This document shows, piece after piece, positions 8,226 to 17,000 of a stretch of DNA of 28,486 nucleotides (positions are counted from its first letter, which is position 1; each line of letters begins with the position of its first letter). Both the position numbers and the translations under genes were made by a program. Location of the stretch: IMG/VR virus record IMGVR_UViG_3300037558_002542, positions 1 through 28,486 of that record; one strand, given 5' to 3'. Below the pieces are notes generated by a model. That model ran no database searches. It had not been told where the DNA came from and saw only the letters and a program-made list of their open reading frames with translations. The DNA is from a virus.

Positions 8226-11200
8226 TCAGAGATAGAAGTTGTTCCATGAAGAACCATCCCATCCTTGATGCTTACCGACTGTTGTATTGAATAGAATCGC
8301 GCCAGCAGTTGTAGATGCAACACCATCTCTTTGTGCTGTTGTCATTCTAGGTACGATGAAGAACTTATCAGTAGACTTCAGTTCCAGAATTGCGTCAGCA
8401 GCAGGAGTGTGAGTTCCTACACCTACGCTGTATCCTGTTCCGATTCCGAGGATGTTATTATCACCAAGTAGTGATACATCTCCTTCAGAAACAAATGCCG
8501 CAGCAGTTACGATACCAATCAGATCAAGTGATGCATTTGTATCAACCGAAAGTGCAGTTGTTGCTGTGGTTGCGGTTCCTGTGAGATCACCTGTGACATT
8601 ACCTGTAAGATCGCCAGTTATGTTTGATGTAATAGTTGCAGGCAATCTAGCATCATCAATTGTTCCAGTCAGTTCTCCTGCAGGGATGCTTACAAGACCA
8701 GAACCAGAACCAGTGAATGATGATGCAGTTACAACACCAATGACACTAGCGCCGATAGAGACATTCAGTTGAGTAATTGATGTAATTCCTAGAGAGGAAA
8801 TGCCAGATACTGTGAGATCGCTAGTAAGGGTAAGATTGGATCCAGTTGCACTTGCCCCGAGTGTGTTAGCAGTAGACGCAGTACCTGCTAGATCGCCCGT
8901 AAATGACGCTGCAGTGATGATTCCGGAGGTATTGACACTTCCATTGGTAGTGAGTGCCAGAGCGACCTGTGCGATGCTTGCAGTGCCGAATACGTTGCCA
9001 ATTAGAGCACCACTGAAGGTCGTAGCAGTGATAATTCCACTTGTGTTGACACTTGCAGTAGAATTTAGACTATTTGCAACCGTAGCAGTAGAAGCAACAC
9101 CCGTAAGATCACCGATAAATGTTGCAGTAATAATACCAGTGGTATTAATGTTTGCATTAGATGTCAGGGAAAGTGCTTCAGTTGCAGTAGATGCAGTACC
9201 TGTAAGAGTTCCCGTTACTGTCAGGTTTGTAACTCTAGATGTGGTTGCAAACAGCGATCCCGAAGTAATAATGCCAGTTGTATTGATGTTAGCATTATTG
9301 GTGAATCCAAGAGCAACTCTTGCCTCGTTTGCATGTGTTGCAGTTCCAATAAAGGATCCTGCAGTGATAATACCTGTAGTATTGATAGATCCGTCACCAG
9401 TAAATCCAAGAGCGACGGTTGCAACCTCAGCAGATGTTGCACTAGAGATAGTACCAACAAATGTGTTTGCAGTAACAATACCAGTAGGAATGTTCAGTGA
9501 CGTTGATGTTAATACATCCGATCCATTGATTGCAAGACTACTCTCCGTAATACTGAGAGAACTTCCAACCCGTATAATATTACTTTCAATCGTGAGACCC
9601 GATCCAACAAGAACCTGATTTCTAATACCATCAATAACAACACTGTCCGGACCAACAGTCAGAACACCAGTAATTCTAGCGTCAGCATTGACCCAGAGTT
9701 GAGTTCCTGCTGCACCTACATTTCCAACCTCGAGTTTGTATCTTGGATAAGTTGTGCCAATACCAACATTAGATAGTGTGTAAACACCTGTAGCATTTCT
9801 CTGCCAATCTTCTGCTAACTTAGGAGCATATGTAATTAGTTCTACTTCATCACCAGATCTCAGTGCTTTGTGTAGAGTAATTACTATACCGCTTGTATCG
9901 GTATAATGATGCTTTCTAATCAGTTTAACACCATTAATGAATACATCAATTAGACCCTCAGTGTAGATTGCTGGGAACTCAGTTTGTCCCTCATATGCGG
10001 TAAACTTACTATCAGATCTTCTCTCCTGAGAACCATCTTTATTATATTCAACAATTTCAATAGTCTCATCATCAAATAGGGATGCAACGTTAAATTCAAT
10101 TGTGAGTGTTGAATCTGATTCATCCTTCGTATACTGAGAAGGAATTAACTTAACACCATTGTTATATACTTCAATATAACCAGAAGAGTCGGTTACAGGA
10201 ATAACGTTTCTGTTATCTGTAATTGTGTGGGAGGTGATGATTCCAGTTCTTGCTGTAGTGGCAATACCAATAATCTCAACAATATCTCTATTTCCCGCTC
10301 CAACGTCTAATTGAATTGTATTACCAGCACCGACTACGGAATATTCGTCAGGTGATAGAAGAACTCCATTAACATAAACATCATTATCAGGCACAGCAGT
10401 TGGAATACCGACAGTAAAGTTGATTTGACCTGCTCCTGCAATTACTGTCGTAACACCAGTTCTTGTATAATCAGCATATTCAAAGATCTCAATAGTATCT
10501 CCTGATGTAAAGTCTTGATCAAACAATGCATAATTGTCTGGTGCAAAGGTATTGTACTCACTTTTACTGAGTTTGATACCATCAAGGAATACTATATTTT
10601 CTCCATCATGATTGGTAATATCAAATACGTTTTTAAGTGCGTTACCAGTCTCATCAAAAACATTGCTTGCTGTAGTTGCAAGTCCAACGACAGTAACAAC
10701 GTCATCATTTAAGGATCCTACGGTCAGTTGGATTGTGTTACCGGTCCCAATTGAATTGAATTCTGATGGTGCAAGTTTTACACCATTGACATATACTTCA
10801 TTGTTTGTGACACCCGTTCCAATACCAGCAATGTTAGTTACACCAATACCAGTAAGTGATGTACTGACACCAGTTATTGCATATGAAGCATACTTAAGAA
10901 TATCAACACTATCGTTTGCATAAGTTCCTTTGGTTAGGACAACTGTCGTTCCAACACCAACGGCATTACCTAGACTATCTGCAATAGTAAATTCATTGTG
11001 ATGTAGTCTTACGCCATTAACAAATACTTCAGAGTTTGCTGCTGTGATGTCTTCATCTGTATAGAAGACTGTTTGACCTGCACCAGCAGTGATAGTAGCA
11101 ACACCAGTCTTTGCATTATTATATGAAATAATATTAACTTGTGACTCATTATGTGGAGCAAGTGTAATTTGAATAACTGATCCAATACCAGAGTAACCAC

Positions 11201-12584
11201 CTTGTGAAGGTGCTAACTTAATACCATTGACAATTACGTCATAATCAAATAGTTCTTTAGTTAGATCAATGATGGAAATACCAGCACCAACAATGACTGT
11301 TGTAAGACCTACTTTATCTTTATTCCTGTAGCTCTTTGCATCAATTTTATCAATATTGTTAGTAATCTGATTGATTCTTACAATATCACCGAATGATAGG
11401 AAGTAATCTTCTACCTCAGAATACTTAATACCGTTGATATAAACATCAAGAGGTTTAGAATCTGTTTGACTTCCAATTCCAATTGGGAAGTAGTATGTAT
11501 CTAATCCTCTTGTTGTTGTTTGAGATGAGGATACACGGACACCTTCTGGATATCCAATGATTTCAATTTCATCACCAATAAAGGTTGACTGTTGTAATTG
11601 AATCTCATTTCTATTAGGAACATTATATGTAATTACCTCTGGTAACTGCTTAACACCATTGATGAATAGATCAGTGTTACTTCTATTATTGGTAGTAGCA
11701 ATACCTACGTGTGAGAATGTGGTCTGAGCAGCACCAACATCAATATAACCAATCTGTCTTCTTACGTCTTTAGTCTCTACGAAACCTTTTCTTGGTGGAA
11801 TAAGAACTGTTGCTGAGTTAGAACTACCAACAAATTCTAGATCACTTCCTTGGAACTCTAGAACCTTAATATTACCTATGTCACCATGGATATTTCCATT
11901 ACCCTTAATAGTTAAACTCTGGAATGCCAGGTTTGGTCCAGCAGTTACACCAAATCCAACCAGTTGGAGAATATCTCCTTTATCTGCTCCAACGTTTAAA
12001 AATACTTTTGAACCACCATCAGAGTAGAACTGACTATCTGGCAGTTTTACACCGTTTAAGTAAACGTCTATACCAGCTGGATCATGAACAAAGTTAAACT
12101 CAGTTGTTCCTGCTGCAACGTTTGTATATGTAAAGTCTGATCTGATACCTGGAGCATACTCCCACTCCAGACCTGTACCATTGTGAACTATAAACTGTCC
12201 ATCCTTACCAGTCGTGCCACCGAGACTGACTAGACTATTGACTGTTGTAATTCCAGTAAACGTTGAATCGTTGAAGGATCCAGCAAAAACTGATCCGCCA
12301 ATATTAACGTTCCCACCAAAGGTAGAAATACCCGTGATATTTAAATTGTTTATTGTGGCAATACCACTAATATTAATATTGTTTATCTCTTGGGAAGATG
12401 CTGCTGAGAGTGCAATTCCCGTCAGGTTAGAACCATCACCATAGTAAGTCGTAGCTGAGACAGCACCACTGACCTGGATTTTCGCACCAATAGAAGATGT
12501 ACCCAAACCAACTTGTGATCGGGATTCATTTTGGTTGAACAGATTGGGAGTTACTAACGCCGCTAAATCTCTTGCTCTTGACAT
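8226..12584 (-). CDS. Giant fibre protein with ten NGVKL repeats and WDGSSW-type cap
   Basis: 1452 aa with two repeat systems. Residues about 150-925 hold ten VYVNGVKL-x-P-type units. The Asn (Asp in one unit) of each motif lies at 177, 309, 384, 453, 523, 600, 668, 739, 809 and 884. Except for the first gap, spacing is 68-77 aa. Each unit continues as IQL...GD-x-VEI and often ends TGVTTVIAGAGQ. The pattern recalls the VDGV/NGV units in the N-terminal region of T7-like tail fibres, an inferred similarity. A single VGIGT motif at 940-944 separates these from a second array (about 1055-1245) of five INTTGIIT-type units. The C-terminal 55 residues (LELKSTDK... PRMTTAQRDG... WDGSSWNNFYL) match a fibre-end motif seen in many phage tail proteins. 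ATG start at 12584; no strong Shine-Dalgarno. A late promoter ends 16 nt upstream. Confidence 0.88.
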   Translation of the reverse strand: MSRARDLAALVTPNLFNQNESRSQVGLGTSSIGAKIQVSGAVSATTYYGDGSNLTGIALSAASSQEINNINISGIATINNLNITGISTFGGNVNIGGSVFAGSFNDSTFTGITTVNSLVSLGGTTGKDGQFIVHNGTGLEWEYAPGIRSDFTYTNVAAGTTEFNFVHDPAGIDVYLNGVKLPDSQFYSDGGSKVFLNVGADKGDILQLVGFGVTAGPNLAFQSLTIKGNGNIHGDIGNIKVLEFQGSDLEFVGSSNSATVLIPPRKGFVETKDVRRQIGYIDVGAAQTTFSHVGIATTNNRSNTDLFINGVKQLPEVITYNVPNRNEIQLQQSTFIGDEIEIIGYPEGVRVSSSQTTTRGLDTYYFPIGIGSQTDSKPLDVYINGIKYSEVEDYFLSFGDIVRINQITNNIDKIDAKSYRNKDKVGLTTVIVGAGISIIDLTKELFDYDVIVNGIKLAPSQGGYSGIGSVIQITLAPHNESQVNIISYNNAKTGVATITAGAGQTVFYTDEDITAANSEVFVNGVRLHHNEFTIADSLGNAVGVGTTVVLTKGTYANDSVDILKYASYAITGVSTSLTGIGVTNIAGIGTGVTNNEVYVNGVKLAPSEFNSIGTGNTIQLTVGSLNDDVVTVVGLATTASNVFDETGNALKNVFDITNHDGENIVFLDGIKLSKSEYNTFAPDNYALFDQDFTSGDTIEIFEYADYTRTGVTTVIAGAGQINFTVGIPTAVPDNDVYVNGVLLSPDEYSVVGAGNTIQLDVGAGNRDIVEIIGIATTARTGIITSHTITDNRNVIPVTDSSGYIEVYNNGVKLIPSQYTKDESDSTLTIEFNVASLFDDETIEIVEYNKDGSQERRSDSKFTAYEGQTEFPAIYTEGLIDVFINGVKLIRKHHYTDTSGIVITLHKALRSGDEVELITYAPKLAEDWQRNATGVYTLSNVGIGTTYPRYKLEVGNVGAAGTQLWVNADARITGVLTVGPDSVVIDGIRNQVLVGSGLTIESNIIRVGSSLSITESSLAINGSDVLTSTSLNIPTGIVTANTFVGTISSATSAEVATVALGFTGDGSINTTGIITAGSFIGTATHANEARVALGFTNNANINTTGIITSGSLFATTSRVTNLTVTGTLTGTASTATEALSLTSNANINTTGIITATFIGDLTGVASTATVANSLNSTASVNTSGIITATTFSGALIGNVFGTASIAQVALALTTNGSVNTSGIITAASFTGDLAGTASTANTLGASATGSNLTLTSDLTVSGISSLGITSITQLNVSIGASVIGVVTASSFTGSGSGLVSIPAGELTGTIDDARLPATITSNITGDLTGNVTGDLTGTATTATTALSVDTNASLDLIGIVTAAAFVSEGDVSLLGDNNILGIGTGYSVGVGTHTPAADAILELKSTDKFFIVPRMTTAQRDGVASTTAGAILFNTTVGKHQGWDGSSWNNFYL
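8849..9419 (-). repeat. INTTGIIT tandem repeat array
   Basis: Five degenerate units (INTTGIIT at residues 1067, 1100 and 1146; VNTSGIIT at 1179 and 1217) spaced 33-46 codons apart. DNA similarity is visible as repeated ccagt/gtattgatgtt-like blocks on the plus strand. It encodes a Thr/Ala/Gly/Ser-rich shaft in the 1452-aa protein. Confidence 0.8.
9809..12134 (-). repeat. NGVKL repeat array (ten units)
   Basis: Coding region of ten diverged units of about 70-75 codons in the 1452-aa fibre protein. On the plus strand the recurring signature is a variant of acaccatt(g/a)acatatac, the complement of the VYVNGVK codons. The units are diverged at DNA level, so the array is old or under diversifying change. 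Confidence 0.82.
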
Positions 12585-12600
12585 GGTGAAAGTTTTTAGT

Positions 12601-12608
12601 TATTTATT
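12601..12608 (-). promoter_or_regulatory. T4-type late promoter variant AATAAATA
   Basis: AATAAATA on the minus strand in the 41-base gap between the 449-aa and 1452-aa genes, 16 nt before the ATG at 12584. This is the shortest leader among the late promoters here. Confidence 0.75.
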
Positions 12609-12625
12609 GATTGATTATTAATTCA

Positions 12626-13975
12626 TCAAACTTGAACTGTTTTAAGAGTTCCATCATTTTCCACAAATAAGCGATAATTGTTGCCATCACCAGCAGTAAG
12701 AATTACACCCTGAGATGTATTTACTCCGACCTTGGCGTTACCGTCTATTGTTAATCTATGAGTTGCAAATGTTGTTCCAATTCCAACGTTACCTGTTGTA
12801 TGTATTCCACCACCCAGACCAGTCCAATACGAACGATCAATGGATGATATAGAGTTGGTATACGTAACTATCTCAACAGTATCTCCTGGTTGAGTTGAGA
12901 ACTGAAGATTTACAGTTGAACCATTATCCGCAACATAGTCAAGATCTTTAACAAGTTTTGCACCATTATAATAAACTTCTACTGCTCCAGCATTATATTC
13001 GTAGTTGAATATTGAAGTTTGAATAGCAACTGTTGAGATATTATTCTCAAATACTACAGTAGATACACCAATAAAGACTTGTGCAACATCATTGTTTATA
13101 GTTACTATGGATACTCCAGAACCTACAAAATTTAATGTTGTCGCATTACCAACAAAACTTCCTCCTGATTCAATACCAACCGAGGAAATACCAGTATTAC
13201 CACTGACATATACATTAGCAGTTGTCCCATCAACAGTTACTAGTGTTGCACCAACACCAGCAAAGTTAATAGTTGTTACGCCACCTCCAACATAAACACC
13301 ACCAGATTGTATTCCAGTAGCAGCAAAAAACTCGGTCGCAAGACCTGCTTGGAGGTTTGTAATTGTTGTTAACCCAGTTAGGTTAACATCTCCATTTATA
13401 TCAACTGATGCATTAATATCAACAAGACCTGTAAATGTTGAAGGTCCTGTTACACTAAGTGCGCTTGTGACTGTTAATATACCAGCATTTATATTTCCAT
13501 CTTGTATGTAGACAGAACTGAGAGTTGAAGGACCAGTTACATTTAATCCCGCCGTAGCAGTGATCATACCAACAGAGATTTCTCCATCGGCAGCGTAAAT
13601 AGATCCAAAGGTTGCAGCACCGCTTACATTAATTTGACTTAAGTCTGCAACATCAAACGATATATCGTCAGCATTAATATCGCCAGTAACTCGTAAGTCA
13701 CCAATAACAGTAAGAGATGTTGTTCCGGTGCTAACACCACCGTCAACTGTGCTTATGCCCGATACGTATGTATTATGCGAAAAGGTTGATACACCAATGA
13801 AAGTAGATACCCCAGCGACTACTAAATCAGTGACACCTATTCCGCCATTTACATGGAAGTCATAAATTGGTTCAGTAAGTAAGATACCTACTCTGCGGTT
13901 TTGGTCATCCGCAAAGATAAGATCAGTACTGACCTCTAAACCATTCTTGACTACGAAATTTTTATTGATTGCCAT
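12626..13975 (-). CDS. Fibre/structural protein with duplicated FVG-GV module
   Basis: 449 aa, Gly/Thr/Val/Ser-rich, no signal peptide. Residues 50-200 are short beta-rich stretches of the VSGISTVD, LTVIGDLRVTGDI and LNVTGPSTLSSVYI type, typical of phage fibre shafts. A module is duplicated at 221-256 and 267-302 (GIxSGG...TTINFAGVGATLVT and SFVGNATTLNFVGSGVSIVT). One NGAKL unit (Asn 337) matches the ten NGVKL units of the next gene. A VGIGT motif lies at 397-401, and the end is a short GNNYRLFVENDGTLK cap. It is thus a hybrid of the modules of its two downstream neighbours. ATG start at 13975 with a strong Shine-Dalgarno CAGGAG at 13981-13986. Its late promoter is CATAAATA. Probably a fibre or fibre-connector protein; exact position unknown. 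Confidence 0.82.
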   Translation of the reverse strand: MAINKNFVVKNGLEVSTDLIFADDQNRRVGILLTEPIYDFHVNGGIGVTDLVVAGVSTFIGVSTFSHNTYVSGISTVDGGVSTGTTSLTVIGDLRVTGDINADDISFDVADLSQINVSGAATFGSIYAADGEISVGMITATAGLNVTGPSTLSSVYIQDGNINAGILTVTSALSVTGPSTFTGLVDINASVDINGDVNLTGLTTITNLQAGLATEFFAATGIQSGGVYVGGGVTTINFAGVGATLVTVDGTTANVYVSGNTGISSVGIESGGSFVGNATTLNFVGSGVSIVTINNDVAQVFIGVSTVVFENNISTVAIQTSIFNYEYNAGAVEVYYNGAKLVKDLDYVADNGSTVNLQFSTQPGDTVEIVTYTNSISSIDRSYWTGLGGGIHTTGNVGIGTTFATHRLTIDGNAKVGVNTSQGVILTAGDGNNYRLFVENDGTLKTVQV

Positions 13976-13980
13976 TAGTA

Positions 13981-13986
13981 CTCCTG
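13981..13986 (-). promoter_or_regulatory. Strong Shine-Dalgarno CAGGAG
   Basis: GGAG lies 5 nt before the ATG at 13975. It is the strongest ribosome-binding site in the fibre block; the other fibre genes have weak or no recognisable sites. It fixes the start of the 449-aa gene. Confidence 0.75.
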
Positions 13987-14010
13987 AGGTTCACTATCCC
14001 CCCCTCTGTA

Positions 14011-14018
14011 TATTTATG
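14011..14018 (-). promoter_or_regulatory. T4-type late promoter variant CATAAATA
   Basis: CATAAATA on the minus strand in the 65-base gap between the 1627-aa and 449-aa genes, 35 nt before the ATG at 13975. A run of seven G residues (13998-14004 on the minus strand) follows in what should be the start of the transcript. Confidence 0.75.
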
Positions 14019-14040
14019 GATTTAAAATTTCTATAATATA

Positions 14041-17000
14041 TTAATTATCAATTTGTCCAAATGCCTTCCACTCACTAGTAGTGGTGTAAACCCATCCAAT
14101 AAAGTCTCCATTTTCTGGTGATGCATTAAATACAACGTCACCAACTGTTCCTGCAGATACAGGTGTTGAGATTCCAACTGTATATTTTCTAGATACGGTT
14201 TGATCTCCTTGAATAAACATTGAGGAGACCTCAACACCCTTCGTTGATGTAGAAGTAATTTTCTCATTAAAAACAACTGGTCCATCAAACTCCGACAAAA
14301 CATTATTATCAGGACCACCCTCAACTCTAATTGATCGGGTAATATTTGCTTCAAGTGGAGTCAAAACATCAAAACCAACACTAACATCACCTTCTGTTAA
14401 ATCTTGACCAGTTACAGTTGGAATTGGTGCATCAACAACTTCCTCTTTACCAGTCACAGAACTTACTCTTTTGTTTCCAATATAGAATTCACCTGCATCA
14501 TTCATACCGGTGTAAACTACGATACCACCATTTTGCTTGGATGATTGGGCAAGGAATTTTTCTTTGATTGAAAGTGATCTATCTTGCTTAGATGGAATTG
14601 CTGTGGAGTAGTTTCCTGGACCAAAACCAACATATTCAAATGTATGTCCAGATGCACGAATGAATGAGTTTCTTCTGAGTTCAACTGGGAATACTCTAAT
14701 TCTCTTTGCAACTGCACCATTAGAATGCCTCTGTCTTCTTGTTCCCAGAGAACCACGGAATACTCTTAATGAATCTCCAGGAACCACACTTCTCTTAATT
14801 CGGACAATCTCATCATCAATTAAGATATATTCCCCAATTCTAAAGTTGATATTGTCTTGATTTACAAGATTTAGATTCTCATCAGTGAGACTGGTGATTT
14901 CAGCAGATAAAGTTGTTCTTACTTCACCATATGGAGCAATCAATCTTCCTCCAATATTTTCATTTTCATTGGTAATATTTCCATCATTTGATCTGAAGTT
15001 GAGTAAATCTGAGCAAACAAAGACGTTACTTGACAATGCTGGAGTGGTTGTTCCTGTTCCAAGATTTACAGAGAATGTAGTAAGACCAACAACTTCTGTG
15101 ACAACAACCCTCTGATTATATAAAGAATCTGATGCACCAGCAATTTCAATACCATTTCCAATTCTAAATCCATGTGCTGCACTAGTAGTAACAGTAGCAA
15201 CACCTGTATTTTGAGTATAAGAGATAGAAGAAACTTCTAGAGATTCATCACTGTAATACGCGCTTACGAGAGAAGTTTGTATCGCACCGAGACCGTTGGT
15301 ATTTAATGTATGGCATGGGATATCTTCAAATGATTTTACGTCAACTCTGGTCACATCGCCGGTAGGGACACCAACAATTCTATAGTTATTGTTATAATTA
15401 TCAAAAGTCTTATCAAAGATTCCTGCAAGTGAAATAATACTATCTACATTATTATAAATTGAAGTTACACTTACAACACCAACAACGTGATTTATTGATG
15501 TTGACACACCAACAATTGCTAGAGTATTGCCAATACCATATGCACTTCCACCATCCATAATTTCAACAGCAGAAATAGTTCCTCCAGATCCTACAGTAAT
15601 CTTTGCAGTAGCAAACTTACCTGTTGTTGAGTTACCAATACTTACAAGTTTTGCATTATAAAAATATTCAGTTCCCGATCCACTACCATAATTAGCACCA
15701 GCACTTACAATGCCAACCTTCTCAAGTCTGTTGAATCTATGCTCGTTCTTGAAATATAATGTATGTGAAGTTGCAGAATTAGAAACAATATCAGTAATTC
15801 CTAGTCCAACACCGACAGCAGCAAGACCTTGATCAACTGCTTGTCTAGTAATACTATTAACTGGATCATTAATTACAACATCTCCGATTGTTTCCGATAA
15901 AGCATGTACAGAAGATGACTTAGGATCTGAAGATGGGTTATCTCTATCAAGTTGTGGATAGAAATTTGCAATAGGTTGAGATAGTTTAATATTATTAAAT
16001 GGAGCCACTGTAGGTTTAACACTATTTGAGATCATCAAGACATGATATACACCATCTTGTTGATTCTTGATATATTCTTTATACTGCGTTGATCTATAAA
16101 TTGTAAACGTTTCTCTAAATTCTTTCTCAAGGAATCTTGGAAGATTAGTGTCTCTAATGGATGTATTACTAGTAAATGTTCCTGGATTAGTTGATATTCC
16201 TATATTAAACTGTTTTGCACTTGAAATACCAGTAACAATATATTCGCCATTGAAACCACTTTGACCAACTCCTGTTGTGTTGACAGAACTCTTAATGTTA
16301 TCAAGTTTTACTAACGAACCAACTTGAAGATAGTGTGGTAATTCTGAGTCAATAGTTGCTATATTTGAGGACCAGGTAGCATTTGCAATAAAGTTAAACA
16401 GACGCAAATCTGTTGGAGAACCAAGAGTAGTCGTGGTATTTGAGAATTGTTTTTCAATAATTGAAGTTGTAAATCCAGATATATTAGAAGATAATTGGAT
16501 TGCATATCCATCAATAGGAGGTCTTGCAATTACAGACTCTTTTGGCGTTACATAACGAACTTTATGAACAGTATCAACAGAATTTCTCTTTTCTACAGTT
16601 CTTGTAAAGAACGTTCTTGGTGTTCCTTGCCCCAAGACAGAAACTCCATCCGTAATAATTTTATCATATAGATCATTTTGTGTGGATGCAGTGGATACAT
16701 TTACATACCACTGACCCACCAAGGAATCAAATTGCATTGGGTGACCAATTTCACCCGGTCTCTTATCAACAACTCTACTACGAATCTCTATTGTTCCCCC
16801 ATTGGCATTGAATGTCAATGAATCATCATTTACGGAGTCATTTAAACTAGTTGCAAGTTTTATTTGTGTTGTGGAGGTAATTCCAGAACCATTAGTTATA
16901 GCATAGTATATCTTATTAGATCTTAATCCATCCGGAATTTGTCCAGTATTAGAATAAACACGAACACTCTCCCCATTTACAAATTGATGAGGTCTCTTTA

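Noticed and set aside
8219-8228. TGATTAATCA palindrome at the end of the 1452-aa gene as a terminator
   Set aside because: Too short and AT-rich, with no loop and no T-run after a stem. I saw no convincing rho-independent terminator anywhere in the window.
8849-9419. Regular repeats considered as a CRISPR array
   Set aside because: Repeats are diverged, in frame and code for a repetitive shaft. There are no identical repeats with unique spacers.
8800-9618. Long plus-strand open frame of 272 codons opposite the INTTGIIT repeat array
   Set aside because: It is the antisense of a strongly supported repeat gene. Its low-complexity Pro/Val/Ala content mirrors the repeats, and it has no start signals of its own. 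The same applies to other plus-strand frames at 1882-2325, 7720-8235, 8452-8772 and 25241-25657.
14031-14354. Minus-strand frame of 107 codons at the end of the 1627-aa gene
   Set aside because: Frame-shifted shadow of the well-supported 1627-aa gene, with no recognisable domain.
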